Source of the DNA: CAZFCK01 sp964517355
Lineage (GTDB): Bacteria; Desulfobacterota; Desulfovibrionia; Desulfovibrionales; Desulfovibrionaceae
DNA: 16,149 nucleotides
Direction: 5' to 3'
Assembly (NCBI GenBank): GCA_964517355.1
Contig: CAZFCK010000101.1
Coordinates: 1-16,149, forward strand
This document shows positions 1 through 7,349 of the stretch, one piece after another. Position 1 is the stretch's first letter, and every line of letters starts with the position of its first letter. The notes beneath the pieces were generated by a model. It searched no databases, had not been told where the DNA came from, and saw nothing but the letters and a program-made list of their open reading frames with translations. The position numbers and the translations under genes are program-made.

Positions 1-29
1 CGGGCAAGCCGCTCACCAAGTAAAAGTAT

Positions 30-1088
30 ATGAACTTAGCGGACGATACACTAGCAAAGGTCCCATTCGATGTAGACTATTGGACACAGCAGGCAAAAGA
101 ACAATACCCACATGGACTTCCTAAGCCTTACTCTGACAATCCCACACAATGGATATTCCACGGCCACCCCTGTGGTTCAGTTGTCTGGAATGAGGATGAA
201 AAATGGACCTTACAAGGCCCACTACGCAAAGATGACACAGTGCTACAAGTCGCCGTCGCCCGCCTCCTTGGCTACCGCTGGCCCGCAGAACTGGATGAAG
301 ACATGGACTTGGCAGAAGAGCAGCGCGAGTGGGTCAAGCGGTGTGACGCCCTGCTGCCCTACGCCGATGATGACGGCATTGTCTGCATTCCCCCTGTCCG
401 AGGTGAGGCTTCGGCAGCCGACCGCCTGTTGACCCTGCTGGCTGCCGCGTATGGCGATGCCTGGGCCAGCGACACCCTTTCCCAGTTGCTGCAAAACGCG
501 GATCACGCCGGGAAGACCCTGGAGACCTGGCTGCGCGACAAGTTCTTCAGCCAGCATTGCAAGCTGTTCCAGCACCGCCCCTTCATCTGGCACATCTGGG
601 ACGGGCTCAGGGACGGCTTTTCCGTGCTGGTGAACTACCACAAGCTTGACTACAAGAACCTGGAAACGCTCATCTACACCTACCTGGGCGACTGGATCAG
701 CCGCCAGCGCGATGACATTAATTCCGGCGTGGATGGGGCTGAAGAGCGCCTGGCCGCAGCCGAACAGCTCAAAAAGAAACTTGAGCTTATCCTCAAGGGC
801 GAAGCCCCCCACGATATCTTTGTCCGCTGGAAGCCCATCGAAGAGCAGCCCGTGGGGTGGAACCCCGATCTCAACGACGGCGTGCGCCTCAACATCCGCC
901 CCTTCATGACCGTCGGCGACATCAAGAAGAAAGGCGCAGGCATCCTCCGCGAAAAGCCCAACATCAACTGGAACAAGGATCGCGGCAAAGACGTGGAATC
1001 CGCCCCCTGGTACCCTCTTTTCAAAGGCGACCGAATCAACGATCATCACTTGAGCCTGGCGGAAAAAAGTTCAGCAAGGAAAAGATGA
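30..1088 (+). CDS. C-terminal part of a BREX-type adenine DNA methyltransferase (PglX-like), separated from its catalytic half
   Basis: 352 aa. I recognise the conserved C-terminal module of very large Eco57I/PglX-class N6-adenine methyltransferases (normally well over 1000 aa). Marks are GLPKPYSDNPTQWIFHGHPC near residue 29, HRPFIWHIWDG at 182-192, VNYHKLD soon after, and a final RINDHHLSLAEK. No SAM-binding loop or NPPY motif is present, so alone it cannot methylate; this part of the family is thought to serve DNA recognition. An in-frame TAA at 21-23 closes the frame just before the ATG, and no Shine-Dalgarno sequence is visible there. It is therefore either the second half of a split gene or the tail of a broken one, perhaps reached by reinitiation. 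Codons at about 240-1015 are far more GC-rich than before or after. The next gene starts 1 nt after the stop. DISARM DrmMI has a similar tail, but PglZ and BrxL downstream favour BREX. Confidence 0.75.
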   Translation: MNLADDTLAKVPFDVDYWTQQAKEQYPHGLPKPYSDNPTQWIFHGHPCGSVVWNEDEKWTLQGPLRKDDTVLQVAVARLLGYRWPAELDEDMDLAEEQREWVKRCDALLPYADDDGIVCIPPVRGEASAADRLLTLLAAAYGDAWASDTLSQLLQNADHAGKTLETWLRDKFFSQHCKLFQHRPFIWHIWDGLRDGFSVLVNYHKLDYKNLETLIYTYLGDWISRQRDDINSGVDGAEERLAAAEQLKKKLELILKGEAPHDIFVRWKPIEEQPVGWNPDLNDGVRLNIRPFMTVGDIKKKGAGILREKPNINWNKDRGKDVESAPWYPLFKGDRINDHHLSLAEKSSARKR

Positions 1089-1089
1089 A

Positions 1090-3747
1090 ATGTTAGACAC
1101 CTACACCAAAGCCCAATTTTGGAAGTGCGCCCTACAGGTCAACCCTGCCGGCTATATCAGCTATCGTGGCGATGATCATGGCATGACTCAGGATGAGTAC
1201 AATCAAGCGCTTCTGAAATATGCGCAGGAGCAGGATATCAAAGTCCTTGGCCTGGCAGATCATGGCAATGTCGATGGTGTCGATGCTATTCGCACGCTCA
1301 TGAATGGGCACGACATACTGGTGTTTCCTGGATTTGAAATCGCCTCCAGTGAGAAGGTTCATTTCGTCTGTCTCTACCCGGAGAAAACGACAACAGCCGA
1401 ACTGAATAGATATTTAGGCGACTTAAAGCTTCTTGACCCTGAAGATGGGATTCGCCCATCGCGGCTCAGCGGCGAACAGTTGTTGCAAGTTGTTGATGAA
1501 CACGGTGGGCTGGTCTACGCGGCTCACTGCATAGATGATAGTGGCTTGTTGCAAAAAAGGTTAAATCACATCTGGCAAAATTCATTGCTTAAAGCCGCTC
1601 AGATTCCATCTACGATTGAAGCTCTGAAAGGCATTGATAGTGATTTTTATCGCAAAGTTATTCTCAATAAAGAACCAGCCTACGAACGAGAAAGCCCTGT
1701 TGCTGTCATTAATGCCAAAGATGTTGCCAAACCTGAGGATTTAGCCAATCCCAAGGCATCTTGTTTGATCAAGATGACCAACCCCAGTTTTGAAGCGTTT
1801 AAATTAGCCTTTCAAGACCCTGAATCCCGTGTCCGCCTCAATAGCGACATTTCAGAATCTTACTACTCAAGACTGGAAAGGTTGCGGGTTACGGGTGGAT
1901 ACCTTGACGGCCTGGATATTAGTTTTTCTGAGCATCTCAATGCCATAATCGGTGGCCGTGGCACAGGAAAATCAACCTTGCTGGAATGCATACGCTACGT
2001 GCTTGATCTTCGTCCTATTGGTAAAAACGCTCAAAAGCAACATGACGATATCATTAAAGAAAATCTGGGAAAATCAAGAGCGCGAGTAGAGTTGGTTATT
2101 CGTTCTTCGAAGATGAATGGCAAACGATTCACAATGTCACGCCGGTATGGCGAAAGCACCAGTATTCAGGATGAACAGGGACAGCCCTCAAGTTTTGCTC
2201 CCAAAGACTTGCTGCCGGAAATTGAAATTTTTGGTCAAAATGAAATTTATGAAATCGCCCAAAATTCAATAAGTCAACGCCAGCTTCTTGAACGTTTTTT
2301 GGGGTCGGGACAATCGGATGCCGAACGCGCCATCCAAGAAGCCATTTCTAAGCTGGCGGAAAACCGTGTTAAAGTAGACGAAGCATTAAAAGGAGTTTCT
2401 GAAATTGAAGACGAGGTTGCTCGTCTCCCAAAGCTCGAAGAACAGCTTGAACAATTCAATAGCTTGGGGATTGGAGAGAAGCTGAAGATCATTCCTCACC
2501 TTGAGCAGGCTAAGAGGATCATCAAACGAGCGAGGGAGCAAGAAGGGCCAAACCTCGAAAGAAGTGTTCACGCTGTCCGCGACAACCTTCCAGACACAAC
2601 ATTCCTGAGCGACACAGCTATTGAAAAACTTCCTGCGGTGGAAGTCTTCAAGAAAATTCGCACTGAATTAGATTCAATGCGCAATGAAACAGAAGCACTG
2701 ATCCAGGAGTGGCAAAAGAAATATGGCGAACGTATCAGTCAGATTGAAGCGCTTGCTGGTCAAATCACTGATGTTATCAAGAAAGAGGAAGAAGTCTTAG
2801 AGAAAAACTTCAAAGCGCTTCCCACATGCGAAGGAAAAACCGGTCAGCAAGTAGGTGAGGAATATCAGCGTTTGATGCGAGATATAGAAAAAATACGTCC
2901 TAAAAAGGCAATGATAGCAACTCGTGGAGAGCTCCTCGCCTCGCTCAATAAAAGACGAAAGGCTATTTTACAGGACCTTTCTATTCAACGGGCAGAAAGA
3001 TCAGCACATTTTGAGCGAAGTCTCAAGAAACTGAATAAGCGGCTTGCAGGAAAACTTCGTTTGCAAGTTAAGACGGAAGCGGACAGACAACCCGTAGTGA
3101 ACTTTCTCTTGGGTTGCCGTTTGGAAGGTGTTGGTGAAAAACGCTTGGCTTGGGTCAATGAAAACGATGATTTTTCGCCGGTCAGATTGGCTGAACTTAT
3201 TCGCTTAGGAGCGGATGCGTTACGAGAAGCGAATTGGAGTATCACTCCAACGGTAGCTGATGCACTGACAAAGTTGTCCCCCGTTCAGGTCTTGCAACTG
3301 GAAGAAATCGAACAGCCGGACATGATTGTCATTGAGTTGAATACTGCACACGAAGGCGCAGAAAAATTCCGCATGCTTGATAAATTATCAACAGGGCAGC
3401 AATGCACTGCTATTCTTCACTTGCTTCTTTTAGAGAACAAAGACCCCTTGTTGATGGATCAGCCAGAAGACAACCTGGACAACGCCTTTATTGCCGACCG
3501 CATTGTTACAGAATTGCGGCGAGCCAAGATTGCAAGGCAATTCATTTTTGCTACGCATAATGCAAACATTCCCGTGTTTGGCGATGCTGAATGGATTGGC
3601 GTATTTGAAGCGTCAGACAATCAAGCAATCATGCCCAACGAAGCGCAAGGTGCCATTGACGTGCCGCACGTACGTGATCAAGCCGCAGCAATCCTTGAAG
3701 GGGGAAAAGCGGCATTCAACCAGCGCAGGCTGAAATATGGGTATTAA
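1090..3747 (+). CDS. PHP-SMC (TrlF-like) ATPase: degenerate PHP domain fused to an SbcC/SMC-like ATPase
   Basis: 885 aa, ATG with AAGGA 9 nt upstream and 1 nt after the previous stop. Residues 10-150 form a PHP (polymerase/histidinol phosphatase) domain: ADHG with D57-H58, PGFEI with E83, VH at 90-91, and AAHC with H146. The usual first metal motif HxH is replaced by Q16-V-N18. Residues 260-885 are an SMC/Rad50-like ATPase: Walker A GGRGTGKST at 288-296, a charged coiled-coil stretch at roughly 400-680, a signature-like LDKLSTGQQ at 763-771, Walker B LLMDQPEDNLD ending near 797, and a switch histidine H823. Proteins of this build are filed as TrlF-family ATPases and recur in defence islands. 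By analogy it would bind DNA or its ends and change shape with ATP. The function in BREX is unknown to me. Its AT-richer codons match the genes downstream, not the methyltransferase core upstream. Confidence 0.88.
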   Translation: MLDTYTKAQFWKCALQVNPAGYISYRGDDHGMTQDEYNQALLKYAQEQDIKVLGLADHGNVDGVDAIRTLMNGHDILVFPGFEIASSEKVHFVCLYPEKTTTAELNRYLGDLKLLDPEDGIRPSRLSGEQLLQVVDEHGGLVYAAHCIDDSGLLQKRLNHIWQNSLLKAAQIPSTIEALKGIDSDFYRKVILNKEPAYERESPVAVINAKDVAKPEDLANPKASCLIKMTNPSFEAFKLAFQDPESRVRLNSDISESYYSRLERLRVTGGYLDGLDISFSEHLNAIIGGRGTGKSTLLECIRYVLDLRPIGKNAQKQHDDIIKENLGKSRARVELVIRSSKMNGKRFTMSRRYGESTSIQDEQGQPSSFAPKDLLPEIEIFGQNEIYEIAQNSISQRQLLERFLGSGQSDAERAIQEAISKLAENRVKVDEALKGVSEIEDEVARLPKLEEQLEQFNSLGIGEKLKIIPHLEQAKRIIKRAREQEGPNLERSVHAVRDNLPDTTFLSDTAIEKLPAVEVFKKIRTELDSMRNETEALIQEWQKKYGERISQIEALAGQITDVIKKEEEVLEKNFKALPTCEGKTGQQVGEEYQRLMRDIEKIRPKKAMIATRGELLASLNKRRKAILQDLSIQRAERSAHFERSLKKLNKRLAGKLRLQVKTEADRQPVVNFLLGCRLEGVGEKRLAWVNENDDFSPVRLAELIRLGADALREANWSITPTVADALTKLSPVQVLQLEEIEQPDMIVIELNTAHEGAEKFRMLDKLSTGQQCTAILHLLLLENKDPLLMDQPEDNLDNAFIADRIVTELRRAKIARQFIFATHNANIPVFGDAEWIGVFEASDNQAIMPNEAQGAIDVPHVRDQAAAILEGGKAAFNQRRLKYGY

Positions 3748-3756
3748 GGTGATTCT

Positions 3757-5004
3757 ATGTTGAAGTCAGAACTTCTAGAAATAATTGCCAACGGCGAGAA
3801 TTCAGGTGTGGAGTTCAAACGTGATGACATCCGTCCTGAACAGTTGGCCAAAGAAATTGTGGCTTTAGCCAATGTAATGGGCGGTCGTATTTTACTCGGT
3901 GTTGAAGATGATGGAAGCATAACAGGGCTACAACGGGAAAACACACAAGAATGGGTTCTGAATGTCTTCCGCGACAAAGTGCATCCCCAGATCATTCCCT
4001 TTTATGAAGAAGTCCTTGTTGAGCCTGGACTTCGTGTCGGCGTCATAAGCCTTCCTCAAGGAGTTTCAAAGCCATACGTTGTCCGTCATAATAATCGCGA
4101 GGATACATATATTCGTTTGGGTGATCGTTCAGAATTGGCGACACGAGAACAGCAAATAAGATTGTTTGAAATGGGAGGGCTGCTTCATGTTGAAGCTCTT
4201 CCCGTGGCTGGTACTTCAATCGCCAGCCTAGATTTAGATAGATTGGATTACTACCTTCGGATAATTATTTCTGATCCTGAAGTTCCTTCGAATAATGAAG
4301 AGTGGGTCGAACGTCTGGTAGGCATGGGATTTATGGTCGCAGACGGGATTGGCAACACAGTTTGCACCATTGCAGGAATCCTGTGCTTTGGCATCAATCC
4401 AAGGCGTTTTCTAAAACAAGCTGGTTTGCGTGTAATGGCCTTCGATGGTGAAGATAAAGAATACCAGGCTATTTTAGACACACATCTTGATGGCCCGCTT
4501 GTTGCTCGTTGGCAGGAGAATGACTCAGGTGAAAAGCAATTGGTGGATGATGGTTTGATCGAAAAATTTGTGTCAGCTGTTTTACCATTTGTAACAAGCG
4601 AAGATAATGAGATCGACGATGGACTTCGGCGGGAGAAGAATTGGCTTTATCCTAAAGAAGCCATCCGCGAAACTGTACTAAATGCATTGGCCCATCGTGA
4701 CTGGACACGATCCGTTGAAATTGAGGTATCAATTTATGCCAACCGATTGGAAGTCACAAGTCCTGGCAGACTCCAGAATTCAATGACAGTGGCCAAGATG
4801 AAAGCAGGGCAACGCTCTCCAAGAAATCCTATGATTATGGATATATTGCGCGACTATGGCTATGTCGATTCCAGAGGGATGGGAATACGCACAAAAGTCA
4901 TTCCCTTGATGCGCAAGTTGAACAACACGGAGCCCATATTCGATGCGACAGATGATTTTTTGAAAACAATATTGTTAGAGCAAGGTGTCAAATGGGTAGA
5001 ATAG
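3757..5004 (+). CDS. AlbA_2/Schlafen-type ATP-binding protein with C-terminal GHKL-like domain
   Basis: 415 aa, ATG with AAGGTG 7 nt upstream, 9 nt after the PHP-SMC stop. The N-terminal AlbA_2 (Schlafen AlbA) domain shows E19-F-K21 and ALANVMGGRILLGVEDDG at about 36-53, the usual ExK plus AN..GG pattern. Residues 300-395 look like a RecG-associated HATPase_c_4 domain. The Bergerat N-box is E305-TVL-N309-ALAHRD, followed by RLEVTSPG and an RNP...GY..SRGMGI stretch. Such proteins are often labelled ATP-dependent DNA helicase-like or RNA-binding transcriptional regulators; the true role is not settled for the family. Its 3' end overlaps pglZ by 13 nt, so it is probably translated in a coupled way with the BREX core. 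It could be an accessory effector or a regulator of the operon; nothing in the sequence decides this. Confidence 0.88.
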   Translation: MLKSELLEIIANGENSGVEFKRDDIRPEQLAKEIVALANVMGGRILLGVEDDGSITGLQRENTQEWVLNVFRDKVHPQIIPFYEEVLVEPGLRVGVISLPQGVSKPYVVRHNNREDTYIRLGDRSELATREQQIRLFEMGGLLHVEALPVAGTSIASLDLDRLDYYLRIIISDPEVPSNNEEWVERLVGMGFMVADGIGNTVCTIAGILCFGINPRRFLKQAGLRVMAFDGEDKEYQAILDTHLDGPLVARWQENDSGEKQLVDDGLIEKFVSAVLPFVTSEDNEIDDGLRREKNWLYPKEAIRETVLNALAHRDWTRSVEIEVSIYANRLEVTSPGRLQNSMTVAKMKAGQRSPRNPMIMDILRDYGYVDSRGMGIRTKVIPLMRKLNNTEPIFDATDDFLKTILLEQGVKWVE

Positions 5005-7349
5005 TTGATCACCTTGAAAAAGCGATTCGAAGCGCTGCCATATACAATCCAGAAGTCCAGGTCGCCCCTGTCTGCATTCTCTGGCCAGACCGTGACCGTC
5101 AATGGGAAGCAGTCATTCCACGACTTCAAAATGAGCTGCCTGAACTGTTCGCTCTTGGCGAGTACGCCCCTGACAAAAAGACAGGACCAGCTATCTGGCT
5201 CAGGTGTGTTGTCGCTGGAAAGATTCCAGAGGTCTCCATCCCCCACCCACAAAAACCAATACTCTATTTGCCTGGCGTCGGACGTCAGGACCTCAGGGCA
5301 ATCGACAGCTGCCCTCAACTTCTTAAGCCTTTAGCGGAACTCCAATATAGGGGCACATACTGGTCCCAATTAAACGCAAAAGATTGGACCATTCTTGCCT
5401 TTCTGAAGTCGGACCAGGGAGGTCTTGGGCTGGATGTCGCTCAAGACAACGAATCCAAAAAAAGCATGCAATTGGCCCTCCACCGCTTGCTTGACGAAGA
5501 TTGCGATATCCTCAGAGGGCGCAGATTGGACAAGGACTTCTTTAACACCTTGCTCACTGGTGGAGACCCCATCCGTGACTTGCTTCAATGGTTGGATCAA
5601 GGCGAGACGTTTAAAAATGCCCGTCCTGAGAACGAATGGAGTGCCTTCGTTCAGGTGATCAATTCGCAATTGGGGTTTAATCCCGAAAAATCAGGACAGC
5701 TAGCAGCAGCCGAAAAGCTCGCAGAAAGAAAGGGGCCTTGGAGTCCTGTTTGGAGCCGGTATTGTGAGTCGCCAAAACGGTATCCGCAAATTCCTGGTTG
5801 GATTAGGAAGGTCAAGCCCCCAAAAGAAAACATGATGTGGCAAATGGGAGGCGAGACTTTTTCAGGATGGCCCCAATGGAATGAAGACCAGGAAAACGAC
5901 CTGCGTAAGGATTTGCTGAAACTAAGCGAACTCCCTGAGCATAAAGCGCGTCAACGACTCATTGACTTGGAAAGGCTGCACGGTGGCCGACGAAATCTTG
6001 TTTGGGCTGAATTGGGAGAAGCCACGCTTGCAAATGCATTGCAGCAGCTATCCGTTTTGGCTGAACAGACACAGCAGGATATGGCGGTAGGCGACTTTGA
6101 TGATATCGCCAGTAATTATAAGCATCGTGGATGGTTGGCGGATTCCGCTGTAGTTCGAGCCTTGGAGCATGTAGATAAATCAGAAGATATAATGGCAATA
6201 TTTACTGCAATAAAAGCCGTGTACCTCTCATGGATTGACAGTTGCGCACGCCATCTTCAAAAACTCGCCGAAGAAAAAGGATATCCAGGGAACTCTTTTT
6301 CTCCTACTACTGTTGAATATCACGACAATGAATGTATTTTATTTGTTGATGGACTACGTTTTGATGTCGGGAAGCAGCTTGTAGAAAAATTAACATCTAA
6401 GGATTTAGAACTGGAAGAAACTGTCCGCTGGACTGCTCTCCCATCTATTACAGCTACTGGGAAACATGCTGTTTCGCCGATAGTGGCGCAGATTACGGGG
6501 AAAAAACCTGACAATGATTTTGAGCCAATTGTTGCAGAAACAGAGCAATCTTTGAAAGGTGGATATCACTTCAAAAAGATTCTCAATGAGGCAGGCTGGA
6601 CTGTTTTAGGACGCTCTGAAGTTGGAGACGGGGCGGGAAATGGTTGGTGTGAATATAGTAATATTGACCATGAAGGACACGACAGAGGTTGGAAGATTGC
6701 GAAACATTTAGATGGACTACTGAACGAAATTGTTGATCGAGTATTGCTTCTCCTGAACGCTGGATGGCGTCGTATCCGTATTGTGACAGATCATGGATGG
6801 ATATTGATGCCTGGCGGACTGCCGAAAATCGAGATTTCAAACGCCCTGACTGAGAACAAATGGGGACGATGCGCTACGATAAAAGCCGGAGCGTCATACG
6901 ATGCTCTATCGTTTCCGTGGTTTTGGAACAAAGAGCACAGCATAGCGCTAGCTGAGGGTGTCAGTTGTTTTAGGCAGGGTGTCGAATACACTCATGGTGG
7001 CCTAAGCCTGCAAGAATGTTTTGTATCAGATTATGTTGTCATAAAAAAGGCTGGGGCTTCCGGTTCACTGCACATCGAGATTACAGATGTCGTCTGGAAA
7101 GGTATGCGTTGCACTGTTGCTGCCGATGGCTCCCCTAGCAATGTATACATCGACATAAGAGAATTCCCTGGTGAACCGGCATCCTCTTTAGCGCTAAGTC
7201 CAAAACCATTGAGTGATAGCGGCAAGGCTTCTGTGGCCATTGAGGACGATGACTTTGAAGGGAAAAAAGCATGGGTTGTTGCTTATCTGGATGGTGGAGA
7301 AGTGATTGCCCAGGTTGGAACTGTTATTGGGGGGCAGATCAATGATTGA
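4992..7349 (+). CDS. pglZ: BREX phosphatase-like protein PglZ
   Basis: 785 aa, close to the usual PglZ length. The start ATG lies inside the end of the preceding gene, with AAGG 6 nt upstream. The N-terminus (MGRIVDHLEKAIRSA...VCILWPDRDRQW) is what I know from the type B PglZ group of BREX-1. The alkaline-phosphatase-fold PglZ domain is at about 445-700: metal-site motif FVDGLRFD with D453 and D458, PSITATGK at 484-491 carrying the likely threonine nucleophile region, and VTDHGW with D600-H601. These ligands look intact, so metal-dependent hydrolase activity is plausible, though the substrate of PglZ is unknown. PglZ is the signature BREX gene and is needed for defence and host methylation in characterised systems. 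It is coupled on both sides: 13 nt overlap upstream and 8 nt overlap with brxL. Confidence 0.93.
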   Translation: MGRIVDHLEKAIRSAAIYNPEVQVAPVCILWPDRDRQWEAVIPRLQNELPELFALGEYAPDKKTGPAIWLRCVVAGKIPEVSIPHPQKPILYLPGVGRQDLRAIDSCPQLLKPLAELQYRGTYWSQLNAKDWTILAFLKSDQGGLGLDVAQDNESKKSMQLALHRLLDEDCDILRGRRLDKDFFNTLLTGGDPIRDLLQWLDQGETFKNARPENEWSAFVQVINSQLGFNPEKSGQLAAAEKLAERKGPWSPVWSRYCESPKRYPQIPGWIRKVKPPKENMMWQMGGETFSGWPQWNEDQENDLRKDLLKLSELPEHKARQRLIDLERLHGGRRNLVWAELGEATLANALQQLSVLAEQTQQDMAVGDFDDIASNYKHRGWLADSAVVRALEHVDKSEDIMAIFTAIKAVYLSWIDSCARHLQKLAEEKGYPGNSFSPTTVEYHDNECILFVDGLRFDVGKQLVEKLTSKDLELEETVRWTALPSITATGKHAVSPIVAQITGKKPDNDFEPIVAETEQSLKGGYHFKKILNEAGWTVLGRSEVGDGAGNGWCEYSNIDHEGHDRGWKIAKHLDGLLNEIVDRVLLLLNAGWRRIRIVTDHGWILMPGGLPKIEISNALTENKWGRCATIKAGASYDALSFPWFWNKEHSIALAEGVSCFRQGVEYTHGGLSLQECFVSDYVVIKKAGASGSLHIEITDVVWKGMRCTVAADGSPSNVYIDIREFPGEPASSLALSPKPLSDSGKASVAIEDDDFEGKKAWVVAYLDGGEVIAQVGTVIGGQIND

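Noticed and set aside
243..1049. Long - strand frame (268 codons) opposite the methyltransferase fragment
   Set aside because: Shadow of GC-rich codons; the + strand product is clearly conserved.
7306..7341. TTG start extending brxL by 12 codons
   Set aside because: The ATG at 7342 gives the normal BrxL N-terminus and a tight overlap with pglZ.
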